Shown here one piece after another: positions 48,001-60,000 of a stretch of DNA of 64,000 nt. The notes beneath the pieces are model-generated. The model had not been told where the DNA came from, searched no databases, and was given only the letters and a program-made list of their open reading frames with translations. The position numbers were made by a program, and so were the translations under genes. The DNA is from Margaritifera margaritifera (Eukaryota; Mollusca; Bivalvia; Unionida; Margaritiferidae). How positions within the stretch are numbered: the first letter of the stretch is position 1; every line of letters starts with the position of its first letter. The stretch lies in NCBI GenBank assembly GCA_029931535.1, contig JAQPZY010001686.1, positions 10,203,001 through 10,267,000 on the forward strand, given 5' to 3'.

Positions 48001-51000
48001 AAGCAACATCTTGCGGAGGTGGAATAGCTCCTGCTACTGCAACCAATAACCGTTGCAAAGCAATAGGCAATAAGGATTCTTCCTTCAAAAGATAGAAGGA
48101 AGCCGCCGAGAACAGGTCAGCAGGCGAAGCTATAGTCACAATCGACCTGATGTAAGTCTCTAAAGCAGAGAGGCAAGTGAATGACCCCAATGAAATCCCC
48201 ACTTGTGAAGCTCCGGCATCCAGGTGTGTGTGTGTATGCTTAATAAGCCAGGTTGGGGAGTGAACTTTATAACTGGAAGCTGAGACTAAAGATCTCAGAG
48301 CAGCAGGGGGGACTGACCACCCCTTATGTTGCCTGGCATATTCCTGCCCTTTTGTAAATCTCTGTATGAGCTACCTGACCATGTTAGAGTGATGGAGCAA
48401 TAGCAGATCTGGTCTTGATGCAGCCCCTGAAAGTCTTTCCAAGCTGGAAAGTATCTTGGTGTCCCCAGAGTCTATGAGCTTTGGGCAAAGATCAGGGGGA
48501 ATGAGGTGATCATCTTCATTTATTGCTTTGTCAAATGACTATGTCTCTTCCTCTTCTACCACCTGGGATGTCTGGTGGGAAGGGGTAGGAGATTCTAAGA
48601 GGGAAGGGTGAGCCCTCTCCACGTGATTGTCAGCAAATTCATTAGAATCTACCAGGAGAGACCATATATCATTGTCCTGATCTCTACCTTGTGGGGATGC
48701 AGGACAATCAGATCCAGACCAATCCCTCGGCGAGGAATGCTGGGAAGTAGGGACATCGACATCATGTGACTCCTCACAGGGAGTGACTATCCGGTCCCTC
48801 GCGATTGTCTTTTCTGCAGGACAGGAACATTTCTCATCCCTCCTTGGCTTCTTAAGGGATGGGGGTCTGAGAGGATCCCTCCTAAGCAGAAGGTGGGGGT
48901 GTCCATCCCTCAACACCCATACTGCAAGGGGGCCATGCAGAGGCCATCCATGGCAATGCAGTATGATGACTAAGATCTCTCCCTTGAAAGGGGAAACTGA
49001 ACATTCCGTAGAGATTGACTGGGAACATTGGTCCGATCTCCTTCCCCAGTAGAAATGCTTAAATGCAGCCTCTATCCCTGTGACTGAATAATTTGGTAAC
49101 GTCGAGAATGGGAGGATTTTGACCTGATCCCTGACTCCATATCTAGATTCAGCAAGTGTTGACTAGTGACTTGTGTACGCATAACGATGCTCGTTGACTG
49201 GTGACTTATGTCCTACAACCAGTGAATGAAAACCCACCACTGATGACCAGTACCTCATGCCAGGTGAGGTTTGACTGGTGCTTGGTTCCCGGTGCCCAGA
49301 TCCCAATAACCAGTGTCTGGTGACCAGTGCCTGATGATTGGTGAACTCTCCTCAGAACTAAGAGAGTAAGAACGCTGCATAGCCCTCTTGGGTTGCATGA
49401 ACTGCTTGTCACCATAGAAGGACTTTGGGTATCTGCAGAATGTTGAACCTATCCCAAAAAGGGGGTGCAATTACTCTCTATGATAGGGCATTGCTCTACC
49501 CCTTCTAGGGATAAACCTTTGCTCATGCTTAGGAAGATGCTGCCCCTCCCTCCTGTAGAAGATGCACTCTCGTTATCTGGGAAAGTGCTGCTCCTCCCCC
49601 TTTTATTTGGGAAAGCACACCTGAGTCCAACATCAAGCTGAGAAGTTGTTTCCTCCTCGGGGATGGTAACAGCTACTCTCTCTCCGGGAAGATGCCACCA
49701 TTCCCTCTTTTATTCAGGTGGACACACTTGGATCCCAGTATTAGAAAGCACATTCTGAGATCCTCAGGATTCAGAGGAAGAGGAGGAAGCAATCACTTTC
49801 TTCCTCCCTTTATAGGTACACCTGTTTTTAGCATTGTTCAGATACTGTTGGACCATAAACAACAAGTTGGACATCCGTCCATTTGTGTACATTTTGTACA
49901 TGAAAGACGTGGTGTGGGTGTCCCATGGGGCCTTTTTGTGCTAATACTGACCCACACTTTGTGACATCTGAAATAAAAATTTATGAAAACGAAATTTGTT
50001 GATCACCAAAATGATGATGTTTAATAACAAGGGTTTGCAAAAGGCATGTTATCTTTACTACTTACCCATGAGTGAAAACCTCAAAGTTTTGTACTAACCA
50101 AGGTGTAAACGGAGGTAAAGAAACATCATCTATGAATTGAAATCTCTACTAATACAACTAGGAGATTAAATAGCTGCTAATAACACACACTGTATTAAAG
50201 AGCAGTAATGACAACAAAAACACGTATCCCCGCAGTAAATGTAAACACTTAAAGTGAAAACATATATATGGATAATATTCAAGTGATTTTTGACCCACTA
50301 GAAATCTTTTTGTTGTTCTACAAGGTAATTCCCTAAAGCATGAAGGGAAGGGAGCTTGTCGTTACCAAAAACACTGACAATCATCACTCTGGACAATCAA
50401 AAGAACTTTTGATAAGTAATGGATGGAGGGATAATGTTCGCTAATCAAGAGGAATACGAATATAAGTTCCTGAATAGCAATAAACCATATCTGAAAGGTA
50501 TTTTTTGCTCCTGCGAGAATTTTCCACATGTTGACAAGATGTTGTCTGGAAAAGAATGAAGAAACACTATACTGCATGGGCCTATGACATGTAGTCAGAC
50601 TGGTCAATGCACATGTTCTCAGAAATTTCTTAAAACAGGAGGATGATGCATCTAGCACGGGCGAGGGTTTTTCCATCATGCAAAGAGTAAGCTAAACAAT
50701 TGTGACAAGTTATGCATTAATGATATTAAAACCATTTTTCTTCTTTCAGTCACAGGGTCAATAACCTTTCACCTTTAGAATATTGGGTTCTTCTGTACCC
50801 CAAGTGCAAGTCTGCCACAAAGTTTGGTAACTGTAGATGGTGGACAACTTGTTTTATTGTGCAGAAACAAAATCAGTAACAGACAGACAGACAGACAACA
50901 TCGTAGCATAATACATGTTAGCGTATAAAAATCAAACAGTTACTTGACCAAGGTGTTCTTAATATAAAGCTTTGTATCAAATTTGGCTTTTATCCATTAT

Positions 51001-54000
51001 GTCCTTCAAAAGTTATCGAGTGGAAACTGAAGGGTAAAATTCCAGGTCAAACGGGGCGCTACAACTCCATAAAGTTTTGCTGGAAAAAGGTGAAAATCAA
51101 ACTTGATCTAGGTCTTCATGTAAAGCCTCATACTAAATTTGATTTCAATCCATGAAGTCCTTCAAAAGTTCCTGAGAAAAAAACATGTATATGTTCAAGC
51201 TGGCAATACATTTTTGAGAGTTTCTGTTACATCCTGCAAGATTGTGATGTTTTGAACCAACAAATATCTTTATTTCTATGGCTATTAATAAAATAAGAAA
51301 TTAAATAAAACTAAAAGTATAACTTCCTTTCCATCTACAAACACTAATTTGCCCTGAAGGTCAACTGCCTCAGCATATTTTAAAGTAGCTAAATTCTGGT
51401 TTATTCACCAAGAAAGCTGGATTGATGCTCTTGAATATTTTATATCGATTTTAACAAATAAAAATTACAATACTGTGTATTCACTATTATTCATGGGGTC
51501 CCAATTTTTGTAGATTTCATAGTTACTAAAAACCATGATTATAAAGACTGAATGAACAATGATCCTTATGTAAAAACAAAAAGACTCCTTTCTCAATCCA
51601 CAAATTTAAGTACTGACAATCTTTATGTAAAAACAAAATGACTCCTTTCTCAATCCACAAATTTAAGTACTGACAATCTCAATGTATAAACAAAAGGACC
51701 TTTCTACTTATGCAAGCAAGACTGGAACTCCTAGCATTATCTAGGTATAAGATTTAGACATATAATAATATTTTACCCAAGTCTGAAATGGATACCGTAA
51801 CTGATGAAAGTGATATGTGACTTTAAAAAAAACCACTTTCACTGAATATCTTACACTTGTTGCTTCTGCCACTGCAGCTGTTGCTGCCAGGAAAGTGATA
51901 CCTATTTCTCGCCATTCATGCAAGAAAATAATGGCAATGAACTGTTGAAATTCCGCTGCATAACTAATGAATTGTCTTTGAATACGAAAAGCCTATGCTT
52001 ACAGTCAGACAATACTGGGGGTAAACTGTCATGTACAAAGTGTTTGCCCATCTGATCACAAGCAGCATCAACTGGCGCATATTTAGCCATCATCTTCTCC
52101 ACTAGACTCGATACTTTCTGCAAAAAGTCTTTTCTTCTCGGATTTTCCTGAAATATGTTAATTTTGGCAGTCAGAATCTCACATTTTTGAGGTTAATTGG
52201 AAGTATTATTTTAGTTTCTACATAAATCCTGTGATTTAAAACACTTCCTGAACTTTATTTGCACTCACCCATATTCACCAATATTCACCCATATTTATCT
52301 GATGATAAGCTTGATGATAAGCCTACCCTCATTTTTTTTTCAATTTTAACAAATATTTACAAAGGATATCTTTGTCTGATAATAATCACACACCCAAAAT
52401 TTTGAAAAATTGATCAGGCTGGTCACCTGGTCTTCTCATGGGAGAAAAAATGTACCGTAGGAATCTAATCTATATATATACACTTATTAGTTCAGTCCAA
52501 CTGCAAACTGCACATACCCAGATCTGCTATCACATAATGCACTGGCAGATCTGGATCTATGCAGTTTGTTAGGAGTAACCAGTAAAACAAACAACATAGA
52601 CTCTGACCTGCTGGCACATCATACAATGGCAGATCAGGATCAATGTTGTTGGCAGTTGGCCTGACTTATTTCTGAGTATATATGGTATCAATCTAATATG
52701 ATTACATAAATAAAATGGAACAGGTGTGTCATGGCACACAAGGGTCCAGTGACTTGTGTCATGGCACACAAGAGGGACACTGCCATTCATTAAACATTTG
52801 AGCAAATATATAGTCCATGTAATCATACTGACTTAAAGAAGAACATCCCTGCAACCAATTTTTGTTAAGGTTGTTTACTTTTGTAAAATGAACACTTACT
52901 GCACAGGTCAAAATGGTGTGATCATTACACTGCTATATCACTGATATTAAAATGACACAATTGCAATTTCTGTTTCTTATTCAATAATGAAAAAATAAAA
53001 ATTCTTATAAAATTCTACTAATAGCAGTAACAGTATGTAAAATAAAATGAGAAAGTCAACAAAAAGTGTATATGACCTTTAGAAGTCTTTAATGATTTAC
53101 AACCCACTGTAAATTGGCAGCACAGGCTTTCTGTTGTGGAAAAACTGATTTGATCTCAATAACTGTGTCTTACTGATAAAATTCACACCAACATACCCTC
53201 TTCTTTGTGTATGTTATAAGAGGATTCTATAATCTTCGACCTGAGAAAATTTTATGAAATTTTAAATACTCATTCAGCTATTATTTTATGGGCAATTAGT
53301 GAATATATATTTAAATAAGGCAGTAGAAGATAATGCACACTGACCTATAGATTTTTAATAGAATTTGGATTGCTTGGACACTAAGCTATGTAAAAATATA
53401 CATTTAAAAAAATTTAAATACTCCAACAGTAACCAGCAATCCTCATAAGATCTGATTTGGTTATAAATTGGTTTATCTGTACATCGTTCTTTATTGAACA
53501 AACTACTTCAACATCTCAGACAGAAGCCTGTACAATTAAACATCTCAGACAGAAGCCTGTACAATTCAACATCTCAGACAGAAGCCTGTACAATTCAACA
53601 TCTCAGACAGAAGCCTGTACAATTCAACATCTCAGACAGAAGCCTGTACAATTCAACATCTCAGAACAATTCAACATCTCAGACAGAAGCCTGTACAATT
53701 CAACATCTCAGAACAATTCAACATCTCAGACAGAAGCCTGTACAATTCAACATCTCAGACAGAAGCCTGTACAATTCAACATCTCAGACAGAAGCCTGTA
53801 CAATTCAACATCTCAGACAGAAGCCTGTACAATTCAACATCTCAGAACAATTCAACATCTCAGACAGAAGCCTGTACAATTCAACATCTCAGACAGAAGC
53901 CTGTACAATTCGTTTGTCTTTAAAATATTCACCAGTTCAAAATGATATTCTTTTTTTCTGGAGTAAAACTGTGTTATACATAATTTTTAAACATTATGTT

Positions 54001-57000
54001 TGACTTCTGATACTGACATGTGTGTCTCAGAATTCCACATCTGGGGTTTTTATTCAGTACCTAGCTGACTTACAAATGACTAGTATATAACAAAAAATAA
54101 GTCTTTTCACATTATCAATAAGACAATTTTAAAAAGTGTGAATTTTATATGCAGAGAGCAGCTCTTATATTCTATTGTGCATTTCATACCAAGCATTAAA
54201 CATATTCAGACATTATCATGTTAAATCATACAAACGCTTAACACAACAAAATGTCATTTCTGAGATGATCTCTATACACTTCAGGATGTGAGTAAACTTT
54301 GGAAGAAAAAACAAAAGGAATTTAAAATGAAAACTTACTATATCCATAAAAGCAAGTCCCATGTAATTAAGGTAATCCAATGGCATTCCTTCCCTGAACT
54401 CTACATCCTCTTCTACAGCTATATGCAGTGCTCTGGGGACCAGCTGTATAATAAATGACACTGATCATGTGGTCTGGTGCTTAGCATAAATTTACAATAC
54501 CAAATAGCAATAATTTACATACCGATTATCAATTTGTGAAGAACTATAAATAAATGAATAATAATCAATATATGCCTGTGCATTTTGCAAAGATATTATA
54601 TTAAAAATAAAGATATAAACATGGGAATATGTGAAAAAGTGTGCTTCAGTGTTTCTTCTTTCATTGCAATTTATATCAAGCAGCAGTATCCTTCCTTTCC
54701 TTTTGATAGACCTCAGTGCTTAAGAATTTACACTAAGAACAAAAATCAACCAGGAAAAAAAATATGAGCACTTGATCAATAATTGTGTGCATTTGCCCAA
54801 ATACTGAAAATGTTCTCAATTCTGAAAACAACTGATTACAAACTCAGTATATGTGTATGCACATGCATTTTGTGTACATGTGAATTTATGTATATAAATC
54901 TTGGCGTACACCTAGAAAATACACAACATGAACATTAACATACTTAAGCAAGATAAACTTTTCAGGATGTAACAGATACTAAAATACTTTGAAGAAATCA
55001 TTTATTCTAACATGTCTGCAAATATAATGTGCTTTCTGACTGATCATATCTACAACTGAAATCCACAATATGCTGTTGAAATTTTGCTCCCATTGTGATG
55101 TCATGACTATCCCTGTGATGTAGTGCTATGGAGGATTACCTTTTGGGTTACTTCTGACCAAACTGTCTAATGTGTGGTAGAATGAGATAACTGCCTTGTG
55201 TTATTGAGGAAGTTAAAACTGTGTTTTATTTGCACTTGAATCCGAATAAACTTTGTTATAACTGCCTTGTGTGATTTGAGGAAGTTAATGGTGGTTTTAC
55301 TGTTACAAATATTTGTTTTGCTGGCAACAAAGTAGATTTGCAACAGCAAAACTACCATCAATGTCCTCAAATCCTCAAATACAAGATTGTTATTTGCTAA
55401 TTTCATCCTAATCATTCATATGGCATATATTCAAAACACAACTTAATCGATCACTGCATAACATCATCATCTGTCAGATCAATTTATCACAAAAGAAAAT
55501 AAACCAGAGCTATTAGTGATGGGTGCTCCTTAGGGCTTTAAACAGAAGAACTTGTGGTGGGAAACAAAAGTTAGTTGAAAATGGGCATTCTGGGGCCATG
55601 GCCTCTAAATGATGATGTGCAATGCTTGAAATCCAACTCCATCATGGACTTATCAATATGAGCAAAATCCCATGTAAAGACATGAAGCTGATTGACATAA
55701 GCCATAACTCTCTCCAAAGGGAAGTAGACAAGACAAAACCCATAAAAGACACATATACGTCTATGAAACAATGTTTTACAAGTAACATCCCATGTAAAGA
55801 TATGAAGTTGACTGACAAGGGCCAGAATTCTGTCCAAATTGGTGTAAATGAGACAAAACCCATCAATGGCACATCTATGTCTAAGAGACTATGTTGAATG
55901 GTATTCCAAGTTTATGTGTGAAGATGCAAATTTACTTCACAAGGGGCATAACTCTGTCCAAAATGGAGCAGAGAAGACTAAATCATAAAAGGAAAATTCT
56001 ATGAGACAATGTTCATACCAAACTTCATCAGAATGTGTTGAATGGTTCTTGAGCTATGCTGGTTACAAGCAACATCTCATGTGAAGATAGGAAGTTTATT
56101 GTTAAGGGTCATAACTCGATCCAAAATGAGCTGACAAGAAAAAAATCCATAAAAGGAAAATCAAGGTTTATGAAACAATATACACTCCAAACTGCATCAA
56201 AATATGTTGAATGGTTTCTAAGCTATGCTGGTTATAAGGATCTGCTGTAGTGGAGTTTTTAATTTGATGAAATAAGGGCAAAAACTCCCCCCAAAAATAT
56301 GGACCTGAAAAGACAAAACCTTTAAAAGGCACATCTACATGTAATGGTCAATTCACCTACCAAATGGCATCCAATTATGTGCAAAGGCTGCAGAGCTTTG
56401 GTGGTTACAAGAAGTGTGAATAGTCTATCTAGGCAGTAGTAGGTCATGGTTAACCCTGGAGATTATTGACCAATAGATGCAATGTGGTCTTCAACTAAAT
56501 TTACTGTGCAGAAATCATTATTTTCTTATTAGACTTACCATGAGTGTTACCAATAACCTTTGGACTCCACATTTATAGGTTTCTTTATTATTGGGAAATC
56601 ATTCAAAAATACTGGTCAAGGACCTTACTGTAGAATGAAAGTTATTGTGCAAAAAACATTTATCTCCAAGTCACAAGGACCCTCGCCTTGAGCCTTTTTA
56701 ACTCAAAATATATTTTTCTACCTTATTCAAAGTGCCAGCTATCCACAAAGTTTAGTCCGCATCTGAGATGTAAAACAAAAGTTATTGTGCAGAAATAATG
56801 CTTCTTCTTTCAATCACAGTGACCATGATCATTTACCTTTTGACCCCAAAATTGACTAACCTCTTCCATTGCAGCAAAGCCAAGCCCTCCACAAAGTTTG
56901 GTCCATGTCTCTGTGATGTAGAACTAATATTTTGATGAAACCATTGATCTTCTTTCAGTTACAGAAACCCTGACTTTTGACATTTTGACCACAAAATTGA

Positions 57001-60000
57001 TATGCTTCATTCTTATCTCAAGTGCAAGTCATCCACAAAGTTTAGTCCAGGTCTGTGATGTAGAACAAATGTCACTGTATGGAAACCATATTTCTTCTTT
57101 CAGTCAGTTACTTTGACCTTTGACCTTTTGACCCCAAAAATGATAGGATTCTCAAGTACAAGCCAATCAGAAAGTTTGGAAAAACATCAAGTTATTGTAT
57201 GGAAATGAAAGAGGGAACAGATGGACAGATGACATCACAACATACTACACTCTGATTTATGGCAGGTATATACCAAAAGTACCCAAGACATTTCCTGATT
57301 TATTTCTTAGCTTTTTCCACTTACTTTTTAAGACCTTGAAAATCTTTTTACAAAATTTATAAACTTTAATAGGATTTCAATAATGATAGGAACCTTTAAA
57401 GTGTATATATCAAACATCACCACAGTATACAAAACGACTGCACTGATGTATGTTTAAATTCAGTATCTTCCAATCATGAAGCATTATAATTATGAATGAT
57501 GACTTTGCTATGCTAAATATCAGCAACTATATATAAAACAATCCAAGCAGAGCTCAAAATATGGGCTATAATTTTGTCAAGATAAAGAATGGGATGACAA
57601 AACCTTAAAAAGACACTTTGCTTGGTGACGGACAATATTACATAGGAAAATGAATCAAATATGGAACATGATTAGTAAGCTATGGTGGTTATAGGGTAAG
57701 GATGGACCAGTGTAAAGGAAGATGGACAACATAAAGAAAAGGGGGACAGGGAGTTCACACATCTAGAGATGCTTTACCCCATTATCAAAACAAAATACAC
57801 ACACAATACTTACATAAACATGAACACAAACATGCAAATCCAAAAACATCATTTACCTGTTCCAAAAAGTCTCCCCATGTGTTTTTCTGATAACAAGACA
57901 CTGTGATGTGCAGGGAATGTGCGTCTTCCATAGTTTTAGCCTGCATTTTCAAGTAGAAAACTCAAATTAATTGTGGAGTTTTTTTCTAAAGATTTCTGTC
58001 CAAGATAGAAGTTCATAAAGACAGTGTTGTTCAAATTTTAAATTAGGCTTAGATAATTACAACTAATTATTGTGACAAACTTGAATGAAATGTACATTGT
58101 ATTCTCACTGCAAAAACAAAACAAACTTGGTGGCTATACAGGAAATAGTTTTCAGACTTTTAGCAAAAACTTATTTCTTTTTTTTATTCAGGAAAAAAAA
58201 CCCAAAAAAGAATATGCTAATGATAAATCATGAGGTGTAACAGATTTTAAAACAAGGATGAACCATTACAAGAGCTGGTTTTACTGAGGGAAGAGTGTCA
58301 GAACAAAAGCATCGATTGATTTTCATAAAATGTTTATTTAAGCATGAATCAGCAACAATAATCAGGTCAAAATTTATTTTTTTCTTTCTGCATTACAGTG
58401 ACACCATAAAATCCAACATTTAAAACAAAAAAACATGTCTCTCAAAGGGACTGATGCTCTCATGGCTGAAAAGAATTTCCAGAATCCAAGATAAGTCTGT
58501 TTCTTCTTTTTAGCTGCTGAGTGTTGAAACCATTCCTGATATTCTTGAGCAATAACATTATCAAACTGGACACTGTGGTGGCCATATTGAATGTATGATT
58601 GGCACTATTTTCATTTAGAACCAACTAGACAACATTATAGGTCTTTTGGTGAAAATTCCATGCCAATATAACCACCATTCAGGAGGCGTTACAATAACAA
58701 GATTTTCAAGATGGCCATTGTGGCAGCCACATTGGATGTAAGACTGGCACTGTTTTCATCTAGGACCAACAGACATCTTAAGAAGTCTTTTGGTGAAAAC
58801 CCCATGTCAGTATGACCATCCATTCAGGAGGAGTAGTGATAACAAGATTTTCAACATGGCCATATTGGATGTCAGATTTATACCATTTTCATTTAGGACC
58901 AACCAGACATCACAAGAAGTCTTTTGGTGAAAATCCCATCCTGACATTACTTTTCGCTCAGTAGTTGGAGCAATAATGATTTTCAAGATGGCTGCCATGG
59001 TGGCCATATTTAATGTCAGATCAGCACCATTTTCATTTAAGACCAACTAAACATCAGAAGTCTTTTAGTGAAACCACATGTTGATATCAGCATCCATTGA
59101 GGAGGAGTAGCAATAAAAGAGTTTTCAAGATGGCCACTGTGGTGGCCATACTGGATGTTCGAGTGGCACCATTTCATTTAGAATCAGCATGACCTCAGGA
59201 TGAATGTGTGTGTAAAGATTCATAGCAATCCTCCAAGTAGTTTAGGAGTAGCAATAATAAACTTGTGCTGACAGACAGATGAATGATGGACAACAGGCCA
59301 TCCCATAAGCTGTTCTGGTCTGTAACCAGTAGAGTTAAAAAAGAGAAACTGCAATGGCTCATCATTGCAAATCTCCACATTTATACTGCATATGGAAAGC
59401 CCCCTTCACCCCCACCCCTATGACAGTGATCCTAAGGTCATAATGCAAAATACATCACATATATAATGCATCTTTCTACTATGATTGCATACACAAGTTT
59501 TGGGTAAATTAAAAAAAAAAAAAAAAAACATTTGAAAATGTCATTGTCATTACAAATTTTGTATATCTGACCTTTGACAATCCCAGGGACTCCATAGGAT
59601 AGCACCCCTCTCGCAGATGGTGACCACAGGGGCAAAGTTACTTCAAAGTTTTGTGAAATTCCACCTGATGGTTTGGAAGGACATGTGGTATTGGTCAGAG
59701 GGCCAGACAGATGGATGGATGGACAGGTATACCCAACAAAAAAACATCGGGATAAAAAAAACTGACTTCTTCAGATTATTATCAAATGCAGACACATTTT
59801 TTAGTTTTCAATCATCTTATAATAATTGTAAATGTTTTTATTATACTGTAATAGGCCCCAAGTTCTTTTTTTCTGCTTCTTTTTGTGTTGCCTGAATTTA
59901 AATATAGGATGTCCAGTCTGACACCACAATTTTTTCCTGAAATCTTCCATACTTTATGCCTAAATTTAAAAAGATTTAATAACACATTTGAAAGGATATG

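Larger units (their letters stand above)
47325..49960 (-). mobile_element. third DIRS-like remnant (Gag plus RT fragment)
   Basis: Read on the minus strand: a Gag-like region (about 49470 to 47894) and then an RT fragment (about 47660 to 47325), with a large internal deletion between. No recombinase is left on this side. It lies in the 7.7-kb RIOX1 intron. The element ends are not clear. Confidence 0.65.

Noticed and set aside
51902..52002. Continuation of the RIOX1 frame beyond 52003
   Set aside because: The frame stays open for about 25 codons, but a strong donor (GTAAGC) and the matching exon at 44289 show it is intron.
53457..54003. Two plus-strand frames of 162 and 169 codons
   Set aside because: They are read-throughs of a stop-free minisatellite and have no sign of coding outside it.
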